Notes under the pieces: model-generated
Database searches by the model: none
What the model was told of the DNA's origin: nothing
What the model saw: only the letters and a program-made list of their open reading frames with translations
Made by a program: the position numbers and the translations under genes
In this document: in pieces, positions 23,358 to 30,187 of the stretch
Numbering within the stretch: the first letter of the stretch is position 1
Layout of the letters: each line of letters starts with the position of its first letter
NCBI GenBank assembly: GCA_910588335.1
Contig: CAJUQV010000006.1
Coordinates: forward strand, 1-35,648
Direction of reading: 5' to 3'
From: an uncultured Ruminiclostridium sp.
Lineage (GTDB): Bacteria > Bacillota > Clostridia > Oscillospirales > Ruminococcaceae
DNA length: 35,648 nt

Positions 23358-23606
23358 TTACTGCTGAGCCGTAAATTTGGCTCTCACGGTGTTGATCTTG
23401 TTCTGTTCCGCCTGTTCGGTGGGATACCAACCCTTTTCCGCCATTTTGTCATACACCTTATCCTGCATGCAAAGCGCGTCGTTCAGCGCATTGGAAAACA
23501 CCTGATGCACATTTGCTGTGGGAGATTCCATAGTGCCGTGCATATAAAGGTCGCAGGCGCCCTTTTCCAAAAGGAGAATGTCCTCCATCAAATTTTTATC
23601 GTCCAT
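23358..23606 (-). CDS. CotF-type spore coat protein
   Basis: This 82-aa helical protein has the block MEDILLLEKGACDLYMHGTMESP and later VHQVFSNALNDALCMQDKVYDKM, ending GWYPTEQAE. The pattern matches the Coat_F family (ferritin-like two-helix spore coat proteins). It lacks catalytic residues and a signal peptide. AAAGGAAC lies about 13 bases before ATG 23606. It starts 20 bases after the 57-aa gene and is probably cotranscribed with it. Expression in the mother cell is expected from the family, but I see no clear sigma-E/K promoter. Confidence 0.85.
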   Translation of the reverse strand: MDDKNLMEDILLLEKGACDLYMHGTMESPTANVHQVFSNALNDALCMQDKVYDKMAEKGWYPTEQAEQNKINTVRAKFTAQQ

Positions 23607-23626
23607 TTATATCACTGTTCCTTTCT

Positions 23627-23800
23627 TTAAAGAAGCCCGTAAAAGCTTTGGAAAATCTGCTGATGCTTCTGTTCCATCTGCTGTATGCAGGTCTTAAGGT
23701 CGGGATCCTTTACCTGAGAAGCAGTCTCACGGCACTTAGTCTGAAAATACTGCTCGTGACCCAGCGCATCCTCAATATAAATCAATTCTTTTCCTGTCAT
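23627..23800 (-). CDS. Small spore coat-associated protein (57 aa)
   Basis: ATG 23800 to TAA 23627 encodes MTGKELIYIEDALGHEQYFQ..., ending QIFQSFYGLL. GAAAGGACGG is well placed before the start. It is a mostly helical Gln/Glu-rich protein resembling small coat-type proteins encoded beside CotF genes; the family call is from context. It lies directly upstream of the CotF-type gene on the same strand. Confidence 0.75.
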   Translation of the reverse strand: MTGKELIYIEDALGHEQYFQTKCRETASQVKDPDLKTCIQQMEQKHQQIFQSFYGLL

Positions 23801-23818
23801 ATTTTACCGTCCTTTCTC

Positions 23819-23846
23819 AACAGCCTTTACGAAAAGGCTGTTTTTG
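23819..23846. terminator. Hairpin in front of the coat gene pair
   Basis: CAGCCTTT (23821-23828) and AAAGGCTG (23833-23840) with a four-base loop, followed on the plus strand by TTTTTG. No plus-strand gene precedes it; on the minus strand it sits immediately before the ribosome site of the 57-aa gene and could be a leader structure. Confidence 0.5.
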
Positions 23847-23997
23847 TTTACGGTAATATTTTTCCGAAACAGCACAAAATTATACAGGAAAAAAATTGGT
23901 AATGAATATGAAATAAATGTATAATTACGCCATAACTGCCAACAATACCCACGTAAACCCCCGAATCGTTGTAGAATACGTATTGTTCGGGGACTAA

Positions 23998-24147
23998 TAC
24001 TAATCCCTTTTAAAACTGTCGGATTAGTGTTTTGGGTGCAACCCTTTTTAAACTATGGATAAAATCCATAGTTTAAAAAGGGATTGGTATAATACTAATC
24101 TTTGATTAAAGTAAAGAGAAATACGGATAACCAAAGATTGGTATAAA
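23998..24147. repeat. Triple palindrome array P6
   Basis: Three palindromic units follow one another. The first is a short GGGATT type (TAATCCCTTTTAAAACTGTCGG). The inverse linker GGATTAGTGTTTTGGGTGCA joins it to the second, with loop TATGGATAAAATCCATA as at 23166-23210. The third is a CCAAAGATT type (TAATCTTTG...CCAAAGATTGGTATAA). The 426-base gap 23801-24226 otherwise holds a hairpin near 23966-23992 and no gene. Confidence 0.75.
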
Positions 24148-24226
24148 GCGTAATATTGCTCCCGAAAAATCCCTCGGCGAAGCAGCACCGTGTCTAACGG
24201 ATAAACTGAAAGAAAGGACTTATACA

Positions 24227-24955
24227 ATGAAAAAACAAGGATTCGCAAAAGTAAGAGCCGCAATGAAAGGAAAAGGCTTTATAGTCGCCTTGGCACTTAG
24301 CGTGGCGGCGGTGGGCTTTTCTACCTATTACGCTTACAACAACATTATGAACGGTTTCGGAGGTGAAAACAGCGATGAGCTTTTTATTGAAGTCGACAAA
24401 AACCAACCGGGCGTCCCTCTGGTCACCACTACGGCACAGAGCACAATACCGTCCGCTACCACAGCGACAACAACCCCTCCCCAGACATCCGCTAATACAG
24501 GCACTGAACCGCAAACCGAGCCTGCAAACAATTTCTTTGCCGCGTCTTCCCCAAGAACAATGCCTTCCGACGGAGAGATCATCAACGAATACAGCGACGG
24601 AGAACTGGTCAAATCACAAACGCTGAATTTATGGCAGACGCATGACGGCGTGGACATCGCGGCGGAGATCGGAACGGATATAAAAGCCTGCGGCGAAGGG
24701 CAAATTTTAAACATATGGGAGGACGCTCTCTGGGGCGTATGCGTTTCCATTGATCACGGAGACGGTCATATAAGCAGCGTTTACGGCCTTGACGCAAATG
24801 TTCCCGTGTCCATAGGGCAGGAGATTGCCTGCGGGGATATTATAGGAAAAGCGGGAAATACCGCCGAGTGTGAGTGCAAGCTCGCACCTCATATTCATTT
24901 TGAGGTTAAAAAGGACGGCGGATTTATAAATCCTCTGAGTTTTATTGAGGGTTAA
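24227..24955 (+). CDS. M23-family metalloprotein, SpoIIQ-like
   Basis: The 242-aa protein has a membrane anchor (about 18-37), a Thr/Pro/Gln-rich spacer (about 65-105) and a LytM/M23 domain (about 128-238). The zinc ligands His139 and Asp143 (THDGVDIA) and His224 in PHIHFEV, with His222, are all present, so it is likely an active peptidoglycan endopeptidase. Size, topology and the nearby spoIIA operon suggest SpoIIQ, which forms the forespore side of the channel during engulfment. AAAGGAC lies upstream of ATG 24227. A weak GTATA...GAAAAAT pair at about 24141-24170 resembles a sigma-F/G promoter, too weak to call. Confidence 0.82.
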   Translation: MKKQGFAKVRAAMKGKGFIVALALSVAAVGFSTYYAYNNIMNGFGGENSDELFIEVDKNQPGVPLVTTTAQSTIPSATTATTTPPQTSANTGTEPQTEPANNFFAASSPRTMPSDGEIINEYSDGELVKSQTLNLWQTHDGVDIAAEIGTDIKACGEGQILNIWEDALWGVCVSIDHGDGHISSVYGLDANVPVSIGQEIACGDIIGKAGNTAECECKLAPHIHFEVKKDGGFINPLSFIEG

Positions 24956-24968
24956 AAATGTGTTTTAT

Positions 24969-25019
24969 AATAATCCCTTTTCAAACTGTGAATATTACGT
25001 TGGTTTAAAAAGGGATTAC
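24969..25019. repeat. Palindrome P7 (GGGATT class)
   Basis: AATCCCTTTTCAAAC pairs with GTTTAAAAAGGGATT. The loop, inverted, has ACGTAATA, as at 25200 and 33746. It follows the M23 gene stop directly. Confidence 0.7.
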
Positions 25020-25024
25020 TATTA

Positions 25025-25064
25025 AAAAGCTTTGATTCATCCGAGAGTCAAAGCTTTTGTTTTT
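25025..25064 (+). terminator. Terminator of the M23 gene
   Basis: AAAAGCTTTGA (25025-25035) and TCAAAGCTTTT (25048-25058) pair, followed by GTTTTTT. Confidence 0.85.
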
Positions 25065-25142
25065 TGATATTTGGAAAAAATATTTTGGGGACCGAATTTG
25101 ACATTTTTTTGCGCATAACGGTGGTAGTATTATGAATGTAAT

Positions 25143-25268
25143 GCTAATCCTTTATACCAATCTTCCGTAAAGTCTGTGTAATAACAATCACTTTTTAAAC
25201 TGACGTAATACCCACGGTTTAAAAAGGGATTGCACGCCAAACACTAATCCAGCAGTTTTAAAAGGGAT
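25143..25268. repeat. Palindrome array P8
   Basis: The array contains TATACCAATCTT, then a GGGATT-class unit (TCACTTTTTAAACTGACG...GTTTAAAAAGGGATT), the linker GCACGCCAAACACTAATC and a further TTTTAAAAGGGATT arm. A 179-bp TIR element follows immediately. The 555-base gap 24956-25510 holds P7, a terminator, P8 and that element, and no gene. Confidence 0.7.
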
Positions 25269-25447
25269 TATAGCAATCCAAAAAAAGTTAAAACAAATTT
25301 ACAACAGCGCAAAAAGCACACAAGCTTTGGGGGCGTTGCCCCCGTCCTTTGGACTCCCCTACTTCCCTTTCGGAGTCCGAAAGGGAAGCGGAAAGGACAA
25401 TTAGTCGCTTCGCTCCTATTTGTTTATCTTTTTGCTGGATTGCTATA
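25269..25447. mobile_element. 179-bp MITE-like element upstream of spoIIAA
   Basis: Ends are TATAGCAATCCA (25269-25280) and TGGATTGCTATA (25436-25447), perfect inverted copies extending with two-base mismatches through AAAAAG and AAACAAAT for about 30 bases. Inside are GGGGGC-GTT-GCCCCC (25329-25343) and a strong 12-bp hairpin CTTCCCTTTCGG/CCGAAAGGGAAG (25362-25388). There is no coding frame of note. It lies 63 bases before spoIIAA. Confidence 0.8.
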
Positions 25448-25510
25448 GTATAAAGATCGGTATAAAACAATATTATATAAACTCCGCTTTTAAAGGAAAG
25501 GAATTTTAAA

Positions 25511-25831
25511 ATGACCGTTGAAATTACCCTCGGCGAAGACTTTATAACCGCTTCTCTTTCGGGAGAGTTGGATCACCACACCGCCGCAAAAGCGCGGGAG
25601 CTTATTGACGCCCGCCTTGAACGCTATACGCCCAAGCTTTGTATAATGGACTTTTCCCGCGTGTCATTTATGGACAGCAGCGGAATCGGACTTATATTGG
25701 GACGCCGGCGCACCGCCGAGCTGTACGGAGGAAGAGTTGTTATAAAAAATCCCTCCCGCTACGCGGAAAAAATTATAAAGCTTGCGGGACTCGGTTCGAT
25801 GATACTGCCTGAAAAGCTGAAAATGCAGTAG
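25511..25831 (+). CDS. spoIIAA: Anti-sigma-F factor antagonist SpoIIAA
   Basis: SpoIIAA binds SpoIIAB to free sigma-F in the forespore and is switched off by SpoIIAB phosphorylation. The 106-aa STAS-domain protein carries SGELDHHTAAKARE (16-30), typical of the family, and the phosphorylation loop FMDSSGIGLILGR, in which the serine pair 56-57 contains the target. The length is standard. AAAGGAAAGG lies upstream of ATG 25511. It heads spoIIAA-AB-AC, but a 130-base gap with a palindrome separates it from spoIIAB, where many species have near-contiguous genes. Confidence 0.95.
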   Translation: MTVEITLGEDFITASLSGELDHHTAAKARELIDARLERYTPKLCIMDFSRVSFMDSSGIGLILGRRRTAELYGGRVVIKNPSRYAEKIIKLAGLGSMILPEKLKMQ

Positions 25832-25875
25832 CCTAAACGTTTTGTTTTTTCGCCCTAAATTCAAGCGCAGCTTAC

Positions 25876-25931
25876 GGTGATCTTTGGCCAAGGTATAGAC
25901 AAATAATACGGATGACCAAAGATTGATATTA
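25876..25931. repeat. Palindrome P9 (CCAAAGATT class) inside the spoIIA operon
   Basis: GATCTTTGGCCA pairs with TGACCAAAGATT; the loop GGTATAGACAAATAATACGG is nearly the same as at 11230-11288. A T-family fragment AAGCGCAGCTTA (25863-25874) precedes it. It fills the spoIIAA-spoIIAB gap. Confidence 0.75.
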
Positions 25932-25961
25932 TATATCCTCTTCAGAAAGGAACATATTTAA

Positions 25962-26399
25962 ATGAAAACGGTAAATAAAATGAAAATAACGATCCCCGCC
26001 ATGTCAAAAAACGAGGCTCTGGCGCGAAGCTGTATAGCAGCTTTCGCCGCGCAGACCGACCCCACTGTGGAGGAGCTTTCCGACCTTCGCTCGGCGGTGT
26101 GCGAGGCGGTGACAAACTCGATAGTCCACGGTTACCGCGATAAAAGCGGAGACATCACCATAACCCTTAAGCTCACCGACGACAACTGCCTGTACATAAA
26201 AATAGCCGATAAGGGCTGCGGAATAGAGGACGTGGAAAAAGCAATGGAACCGCTTTTCACCACCGCGCCCGAAGAGGAGAGGGCGGGTCTCGGATTTGCG
26301 GTGATGGAGGCCTTTACAGACTCTCTGAAGGTGACCAGCCGCCCCGGAAAGGGCACCACCGTAACGATGAAAAAGAAGCTGACGGGAAAATATGAATAA
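25962..26399 (+). CDS. spoIIAB: Anti-sigma-F factor SpoIIAB
   Basis: SpoIIAB is the kinase/anti-sigma factor that holds sigma-F and phosphorylates SpoIIAA. The 145 aa form one GHKL ATPase domain: N-box SAVCEAVTNSIVHGYRDKSG (about 43-62), G1 IADKGCGIEDVE (about 83-94), the G2 region EEERAGLGFAVMEAF (about 105-119), and the closing GKGTTVTMKK. All nucleotide-binding boxes are intact. AAAGGA precedes ATG 25962. Its end overlaps spoIIAC by eight bases. Confidence 0.96.
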   Translation: MKTVNKMKITIPAMSKNEALARSCIAAFAAQTDPTVEELSDLRSAVCEAVTNSIVHGYRDKSGDITITLKLTDDNCLYIKIADKGCGIEDVEKAMEPLFTTAPEEERAGLGFAVMEAFTDSLKVTSRPGKGTTVTMKKKLTGKYE

Positions 26400-27051
26400 A
26401 ACCGACAATAAATTCATACAGGACAATTTAGGGCTTGTTCATTCCCTCGCCGCCCGCTTCAAAGGAAGAGGCATAGAGTATGAGGAGCTTTTCGCCGCCG
26501 GCTGCGAGGGGCTTGTAAAAGCGGGAATCGGCTTTGACGAGAGCAGAGGGCTGAAGTTTTCCACCTATGCCGTGCCCGTTATTTTAGGTGAGATAAAGCG
26601 CCTTTTTCGCGACGGGGGTGCGGTAAAGGTGAGCCGCAGCTTAAAGGAGCTTTCTCTTAAAGTAACGGCGGTGCAGGCGGAGCTTAGAAGCAGGGGAACC
26701 GAGCCCAAGCTGTCCGAAATAGCGGAGGTTCTCGGAATAACGGTTGAACAGGCGGGCGAAGCCGTATCCGCTTCCCTTCCGCCCCTTTCCCTGACGGTGG
26801 AAGGCGAGGAAGAAAACGAACGGGAACTTGACGTTCCCGTTCCGCCGGAGCAGACCGCCCTTACAGAACGGATTGCTCTGAATCAGTGCCTTCTCCTGTT
26901 AGAGGACGAGGAGCGGCAGATTATTGTTTTAAGGTATTTGAAAAACCTGACGCAGACGGATGTGGGAAAAATAACGGGAATGTCGCAGGTTCAGGTTTCA
27001 AGGAAAGAAAAAAAGGCTTTAAAAAGGCTCAGAGAACTGTTAGAAAGCTAA
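26392..27051 (+). CDS. sigF: RNA polymerase sigma-F factor
   Basis: Sigma-F (SpoIIAC) is the first forespore-specific sigma factor. The 219 aa show region 2 (LVHSLAARFKGRGIEYEELF, then AGCEGLVKAGIGFDESRGLKF; STYAVPVILGEIKRLFRD), region 3 (VSRSLKELSLKV) and region 4 with LTQTDVGKITGMSQVQVSRKEKKALKRLREL. The length is close to typical for the family. The start lies inside the spoIIAB end, which implies translational coupling. It converges with the sigma gene at 27056-27898 with only four bases between the stops. Confidence 0.96.
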   Translation: MNKTDNKFIQDNLGLVHSLAARFKGRGIEYEELFAAGCEGLVKAGIGFDESRGLKFSTYAVPVILGEIKRLFRDGGAVKVSRSLKELSLKVTAVQAELRSRGTEPKLSEIAEVLGITVEQAGEAVSASLPPLSLTVEGEEENERELDVPVPPEQTALTERIALNQCLLLLEDEERQIIVLRYLKNLTQTDVGKITGMSQVQVSRKEKKALKRLRELLES

Positions 27052-27055
27052 AGAT

Positions 27056-27898
27056 CTACGAATTTTTAACAGCCGTCATAGAATCGGAGCTGAGGAAGTC
27101 CTTAACAAACTGCGATATTCTTTCCGGTGCCTCATACATTTTGATAAAGGTAAAGCTTTGCGCCAGCCCGTCTATCTCCTCCATCGCTTCCTTTACGTCA
27201 AGCATTGTTTCCTGCGAAATTTCCTTTGCGGAGGTATAATCGGTATGCGAAGGATCTAATCTGTGGCTTTGTATGGCGTAATTGATCCTGTCCGCGCACC
27301 TGCATTTGCCCTTTCCGTATTCGCCGCAGTATTCGCCGAGGAAATCCGCCATCTTTCTGCGCACGCGGGAAAGGCGCTGACGATAAGCCTCAGGCGTTAT
27401 ACCCAATATTTCTCCCGCTATACGGCTGTCTGTCCTGAACATTGTGCCCAATACAAAAATACATCTGCTTTCCGCGTCAAGACATTGCAGCATAACGTTG
27501 GTGCAGGACATTTTAAGCTCCTCCGCCAGAATATTCTTCTCCACGTTCTGCGTAAGGTCGGGAACGTCGTGTATTTTTCCGTTGCTGATATCGTCGCCGT
27601 AATACTCGAAGCTTAGGGGAACATGGGCGAACATATGCTTTTTGTAATTTTTCAGATGATTTGCGGCGATACTGAAAACCCATGTGGAAAAAGCGCTTTC
27701 TTTTCGGAAGGAAGACATGTTTGTGATAATCTTCAGCAGAATTTCCTGCGCGGCGTCCTCCGCGTCCGCAAACGTACCCAACATTCTCAGCGCCATATTG
27801 AAGACGGGCGCCTGTATGTCCTCAACGATTGCCTCAAGCGCTTTTCTGTCGCCCTCCAAAGCCTTTTCCGCCAGTTCGGTTAATTTTTCTTTTTCCAT
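27056..27898 (-). CDS. ECF-like sigma-70 factor with Cys-rich C-terminal extension
   Basis: ATG 27898 follows AAAGGA and gives 280 aa; an upstream extension in frame has no ribosome site. Region 2 is at about 20-90 (FADAEDAAQEILLKIITNM, FSTWVFSIAANHLKNYKK), and region 4 at about 140-185 (DSRIAGEILGITPEAYRQRL). An extension of about 90 residues follows, with Cys residues in GEYCGEYGKGKCRCADRINY, a likely small metal-binding knot, and a helical tail. Extended sigma factors like this one usually carry their own regulatory domain. A TATAAT lies upstream at about 27955-27960 on this strand, without a matching -35. Confidence 0.82.
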   Translation of the reverse strand: MEKEKLTELAEKALEGDRKALEAIVEDIQAPVFNMALRMLGTFADAEDAAQEILLKIITNMSSFRKESAFSTWVFSIAANHLKNYKKHMFAHVPLSFEYYGDDISNGKIHDVPDLTQNVEKNILAEELKMSCTNVMLQCLDAESRCIFVLGTMFRTDSRIAGEILGITPEAYRQRLSRVRRKMADFLGEYCGEYGKGKCRCADRINYAIQSHRLDPSHTDYTSAKEISQETMLDVKEAMEEIDGLAQSFTFIKMYEAPERISQFVKDFLSSDSMTAVKNS

Positions 27899-28013
27899 GA
27901 AATTGTTTTTCCTTTCTGTTTTTTGAGAGTAAAAACATAAATTATTGCTCCCTATTATATTGGACAATCCGAAACGGTTTTTGTGACGTAATATGACTTA
28001 ATATTTTGAGCCG

Positions 28014-28078
28014 ACTAATCATACCGATCTTTAACCAAATTGCAGACTTGATTAAAAATTGCACCCCAAGCCCTAATC
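28014..28078. repeat. Palindrome P10 (degraded)
   Basis: ACTAATCATACC and GATCTTTAACCAAAT...ACTTGATTAAAAATT, then the linker GCACCCCAAGCCCTAATC. The stem is imperfect. It shares the 190-base gap 27968-28157 with a terminator; no gene is seen. Confidence 0.55.
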
Positions 28079-28103
28079 TTCGGTTATCCATGGCAATACC
28101 TGA

Positions 28104-28150
28104 AAACAAACCTGCCGTCATTCCTCGCGGAACGACGGCAGGTTTTGTTT
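28104..28150 (-). terminator. Terminator of the 96-aa gene
   Basis: AAAACAAACCTGCCGTC...TTCC pairs with GGAA...GACGGCAGGTTTTGTTTT around a four-base loop, with one bulge. A T-run follows on the minus strand. Confidence 0.85.
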
Positions 28151-28157
28151 CGGGAAA

Positions 28158-28448
28158 TTACGCTCCCTGTTTCTCTCTCTCAAGCCATATATAAGCAATG
28201 TCAAGCGCTTCATAAAGCCCTTTTCTTTCACAGGTTTTTTTCATAATTTCACTTGCATCAACTCCGTCAACCTGAGTAAGCCTGAGCCAGACCTTAACTC
28301 TGTCCGCCACCTCAAGGCCGTTGACGGTTCTTGTGGACATAATCTGAAGCATAGCCACCGTTTCGTCGCTCATATTTCCGTAAAAAATCTGCTTTCCGTT
28401 TCTTACAAGAGGAAGTCCCTTATAAGTAAAAAATTTCTGCTCCTCCAT
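28158..28448 (-). CDS. Conserved hypothetical protein (96 aa)
   Basis: ATG 28448 has AAAGGAGAAAACG upstream. The protein begins MEEQKFFTYKGLPLVRNGKQ and contains MSDETVAMLQIMS, then VADRVKVWLRLTQVDG and an IAYIWLERE helix. It has no signal peptide or membrane segment. I do not recognise a characterised family. It is on the strand of the downstream-reading ABC cassette but separated from it by a repeat of about 170 bases, and it has its own terminator. Confidence 0.7.
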   Translation of the reverse strand: MEEQKFFTYKGLPLVRNGKQIFYGNMSDETVAMLQIMSTRTVNGLEVADRVKVWLRLTQVDGVDASEIMKKTCERKGLYEALDIAYIWLEREKQGA

Positions 28449-28464
28449 CGTTTTCTCCTTTCGG

Positions 28465-28633
28465 TTAAGAGTTTGTGTTCATATGGTTTGTGCGTGGATT
28501 TTCGAGCAATTATTGACAAGGACAAAGCGGAAAGTCGAAGGAATACTTGACGTATTTCAAGGCATTCCAACGCCGTCATCGGCAATATTTGCCGAAAAGA
28601 CGCATGCTATATCCTATGAACGCAAGCTCTTAA
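28465..28633. repeat. R-family dispersed repeat, copy B, with inverted ends
   Basis: TTAAGAGTTTGTGTTCATATGG (split: TTAAGAGTTTG, TGTTCATATGG) at 28465-28486 is inverted at 28615-28633 (TATGAACGCAAGCTCTTAA). The interior has GAAGGAATACTTGACG, TATTTCAAGG and GTCATCGGCAATAT. The right end overlaps the stop codon of the DUF4340 gene. Confidence 0.65.
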
Positions 28634-30168
28634 TAATTTAGAACTATCTCCCCGCCGTTCAGATAAGCTTGGGCATTTTCCAGAAGCCTTGTGGCATAGT
28701 TCCATTTGGTTTTAAATATATTCTTCCCGTTTACGGCTATGATTACTTTTCGGTCGGCGGATTCGTATAAAGTTACCGTGTCCTTTTCCCTGTCATCGTC
28801 ATAGGTATAGGAAAACTCCGCTATAAAATCTCCCTTTGACTCGTCGGTGTAAATCTCCTCGCCGCGGCAGCTTACCAGATACTGATAAAACACCTGGAAC
28901 TGTTCCAAATCGGATTCCTTGCCGTTCAGCATCACTTTCGCGTCATCGGCTCCTCCGTTTACGGTCGCGGTAAACTCACATTCACCGTCACGGTATGTCA
29001 CAGTGTCAAGATCATAGATATACGGCATCAAAAACAACTTAGACATATATTGAGTAGGCTCCATGGTAGCCCAAACAAGGCTGTCGGCGCTGAAGTAATA
29101 AATTACGTCCTTTACCTGATTGCTTATTCCGTAAAAGCCTTTAAGCTGATTTGCAGTGACTCCGGTTTCCTCGTCGGTTACTTCCTCGGTAACGGCATTG
29201 CCCACAAAAAGCCTGAACACCATATCCTTTTCCTGTGCGTCCTCCGCGTTTTCGTTCACCGCCAGTATGTCTATCCCGCAAAAAGGATCGTCAAGCCCCG
29301 TTTCCTTAAGCTGCTCCTCGGTAGGATTCACATAAACAGCCTTCTCGGCGGTAAGTCCGAACATGGCGTTCAGAAAGGCGCTTCCGTTGGTAAGATCGAG
29401 ATAAACATCGTAGGGGGACGTAAAGGCATAGGGATAAACCTGTATGCTTTCCTCACTGTCAGGTTCCGGAAGCGCTTCAAGAATAACGGGCTGCTCCCAG
29501 TCCTTTCTGGTTACCGTTATTTTCTTTATGGAGGGAGCGTTGGAGCCGTCGAATGAAGGCATTGCCGTTGTATTTATATATGACATCGGGTCGTTGTTCA
29601 TAACGGCGTTAAGGCTGTAACTGTAATAAGAATAGACATTTTCGCTGTCGGAAGTCATAACGTAGTTGGCCGACCCGCTCACCACATTCCCTCCGATATA
29701 AAGCGTAAAGCTTTCGCCGTTCTCGTAATTTACCTGCGCCTTTGAAGAGGGCGCGGAAAGACCGTACTGTTCGATATCGGAAGGATTTTCCTCCACCAAC
29801 GAGCGGGCGGTCATTCCCGTAAGGGAATCCACAAGACTGTCGAAGCTGCTCTGAACCCAAAGGCTTTCTTTTATGTCCTCATATCCTTCGATGATCCAGA
29901 TATCCTCGCCGCTTTTGTTTACCGCTTTCTTTACGGTAAAGCTGCCGGCGGGGTTTTCTATATATATGCTTTCAATCTTTCCCTTATCCTCCGGCTGGAG
30001 CATTAAAGCGGGATCGGCGGTGGTAGTTTCCGTTCCCGTCTGACTATCGTCGCTTCCGCTGTCCGGAGCGGTGAGGGTCAGCACCAGAACCACCGCCGCA
30101 AGCACCGCAAGACCTATTATCGAAAACAAAATTATGCGGAAATTTTTGCTGTTTGTATTTATTTTCAT
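28630..30168 (-). CDS. DUF4340 membrane-anchored protein
   Basis: This 512-aa protein has one N-terminal membrane helix (about 10-32, IILFSIIGLAVLAAVVLVLTL) and a large extracytoplasmic part. The segment IESIYIENPAGSFTVKKAVN, then IWIIEG and DIEQYGLSAPSSKAQVNY, fits DUF4340, with a second similar stretch later. DUF4340 proteins accompany Gld-type ABC transporters, as here. The start at 30168 follows AAGGAT and lies 20 bases after the GldG-like stop. Its role is likely structural or accessory to the transporter; the substrate is unknown. Confidence 0.85.
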   Translation of the reverse strand: MKINTNSKNFRIILFSIIGLAVLAAVVLVLTLTAPDSGSDDSQTGTETTTADPALMLQPEDKGKIESIYIENPAGSFTVKKAVNKSGEDIWIIEGYEDIKESLWVQSSFDSLVDSLTGMTARSLVEENPSDIEQYGLSAPSSKAQVNYENGESFTLYIGGNVVSGSANYVMTSDSENVYSYYSYSLNAVMNNDPMSYINTTAMPSFDGSNAPSIKKITVTRKDWEQPVILEALPEPDSEESIQVYPYAFTSPYDVYLDLTNGSAFLNAMFGLTAEKAVYVNPTEEQLKETGLDDPFCGIDILAVNENAEDAQEKDMVFRLFVGNAVTEEVTDEETGVTANQLKGFYGISNQVKDVIYYFSADSLVWATMEPTQYMSKLFLMPYIYDLDTVTYRDGECEFTATVNGGADDAKVMLNGKESDLEQFQVFYQYLVSCRGEEIYTDESKGDFIAEFSYTYDDDREKDTVTLYESADRKVIIAVNGKNIFKTKWNYATRLLENAQAYLNGGEIVLNY

Positions 30169-30187
30169 TTATATCCTTGATTCTCCT

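Noticed and set aside
23998..24147. CRISPR array
   Set aside because: The units are palindromes of different sequence without regular spacers, and no cas genes are present.
24141..24170. Sigma-F promoter for the SpoIIQ-like gene
   Set aside because: GTATA and a GAAAAAT are 15 bases apart, but the -10 lacks the GG start and the GTATA is part of the palindrome flank found elsewhere.
25096..25132. Promoter TTGACA...TAGTATTAT in the spoIIA upstream gap
   Set aside because: The spacing between the elements is more than 20 bases, too long for a functional pair.
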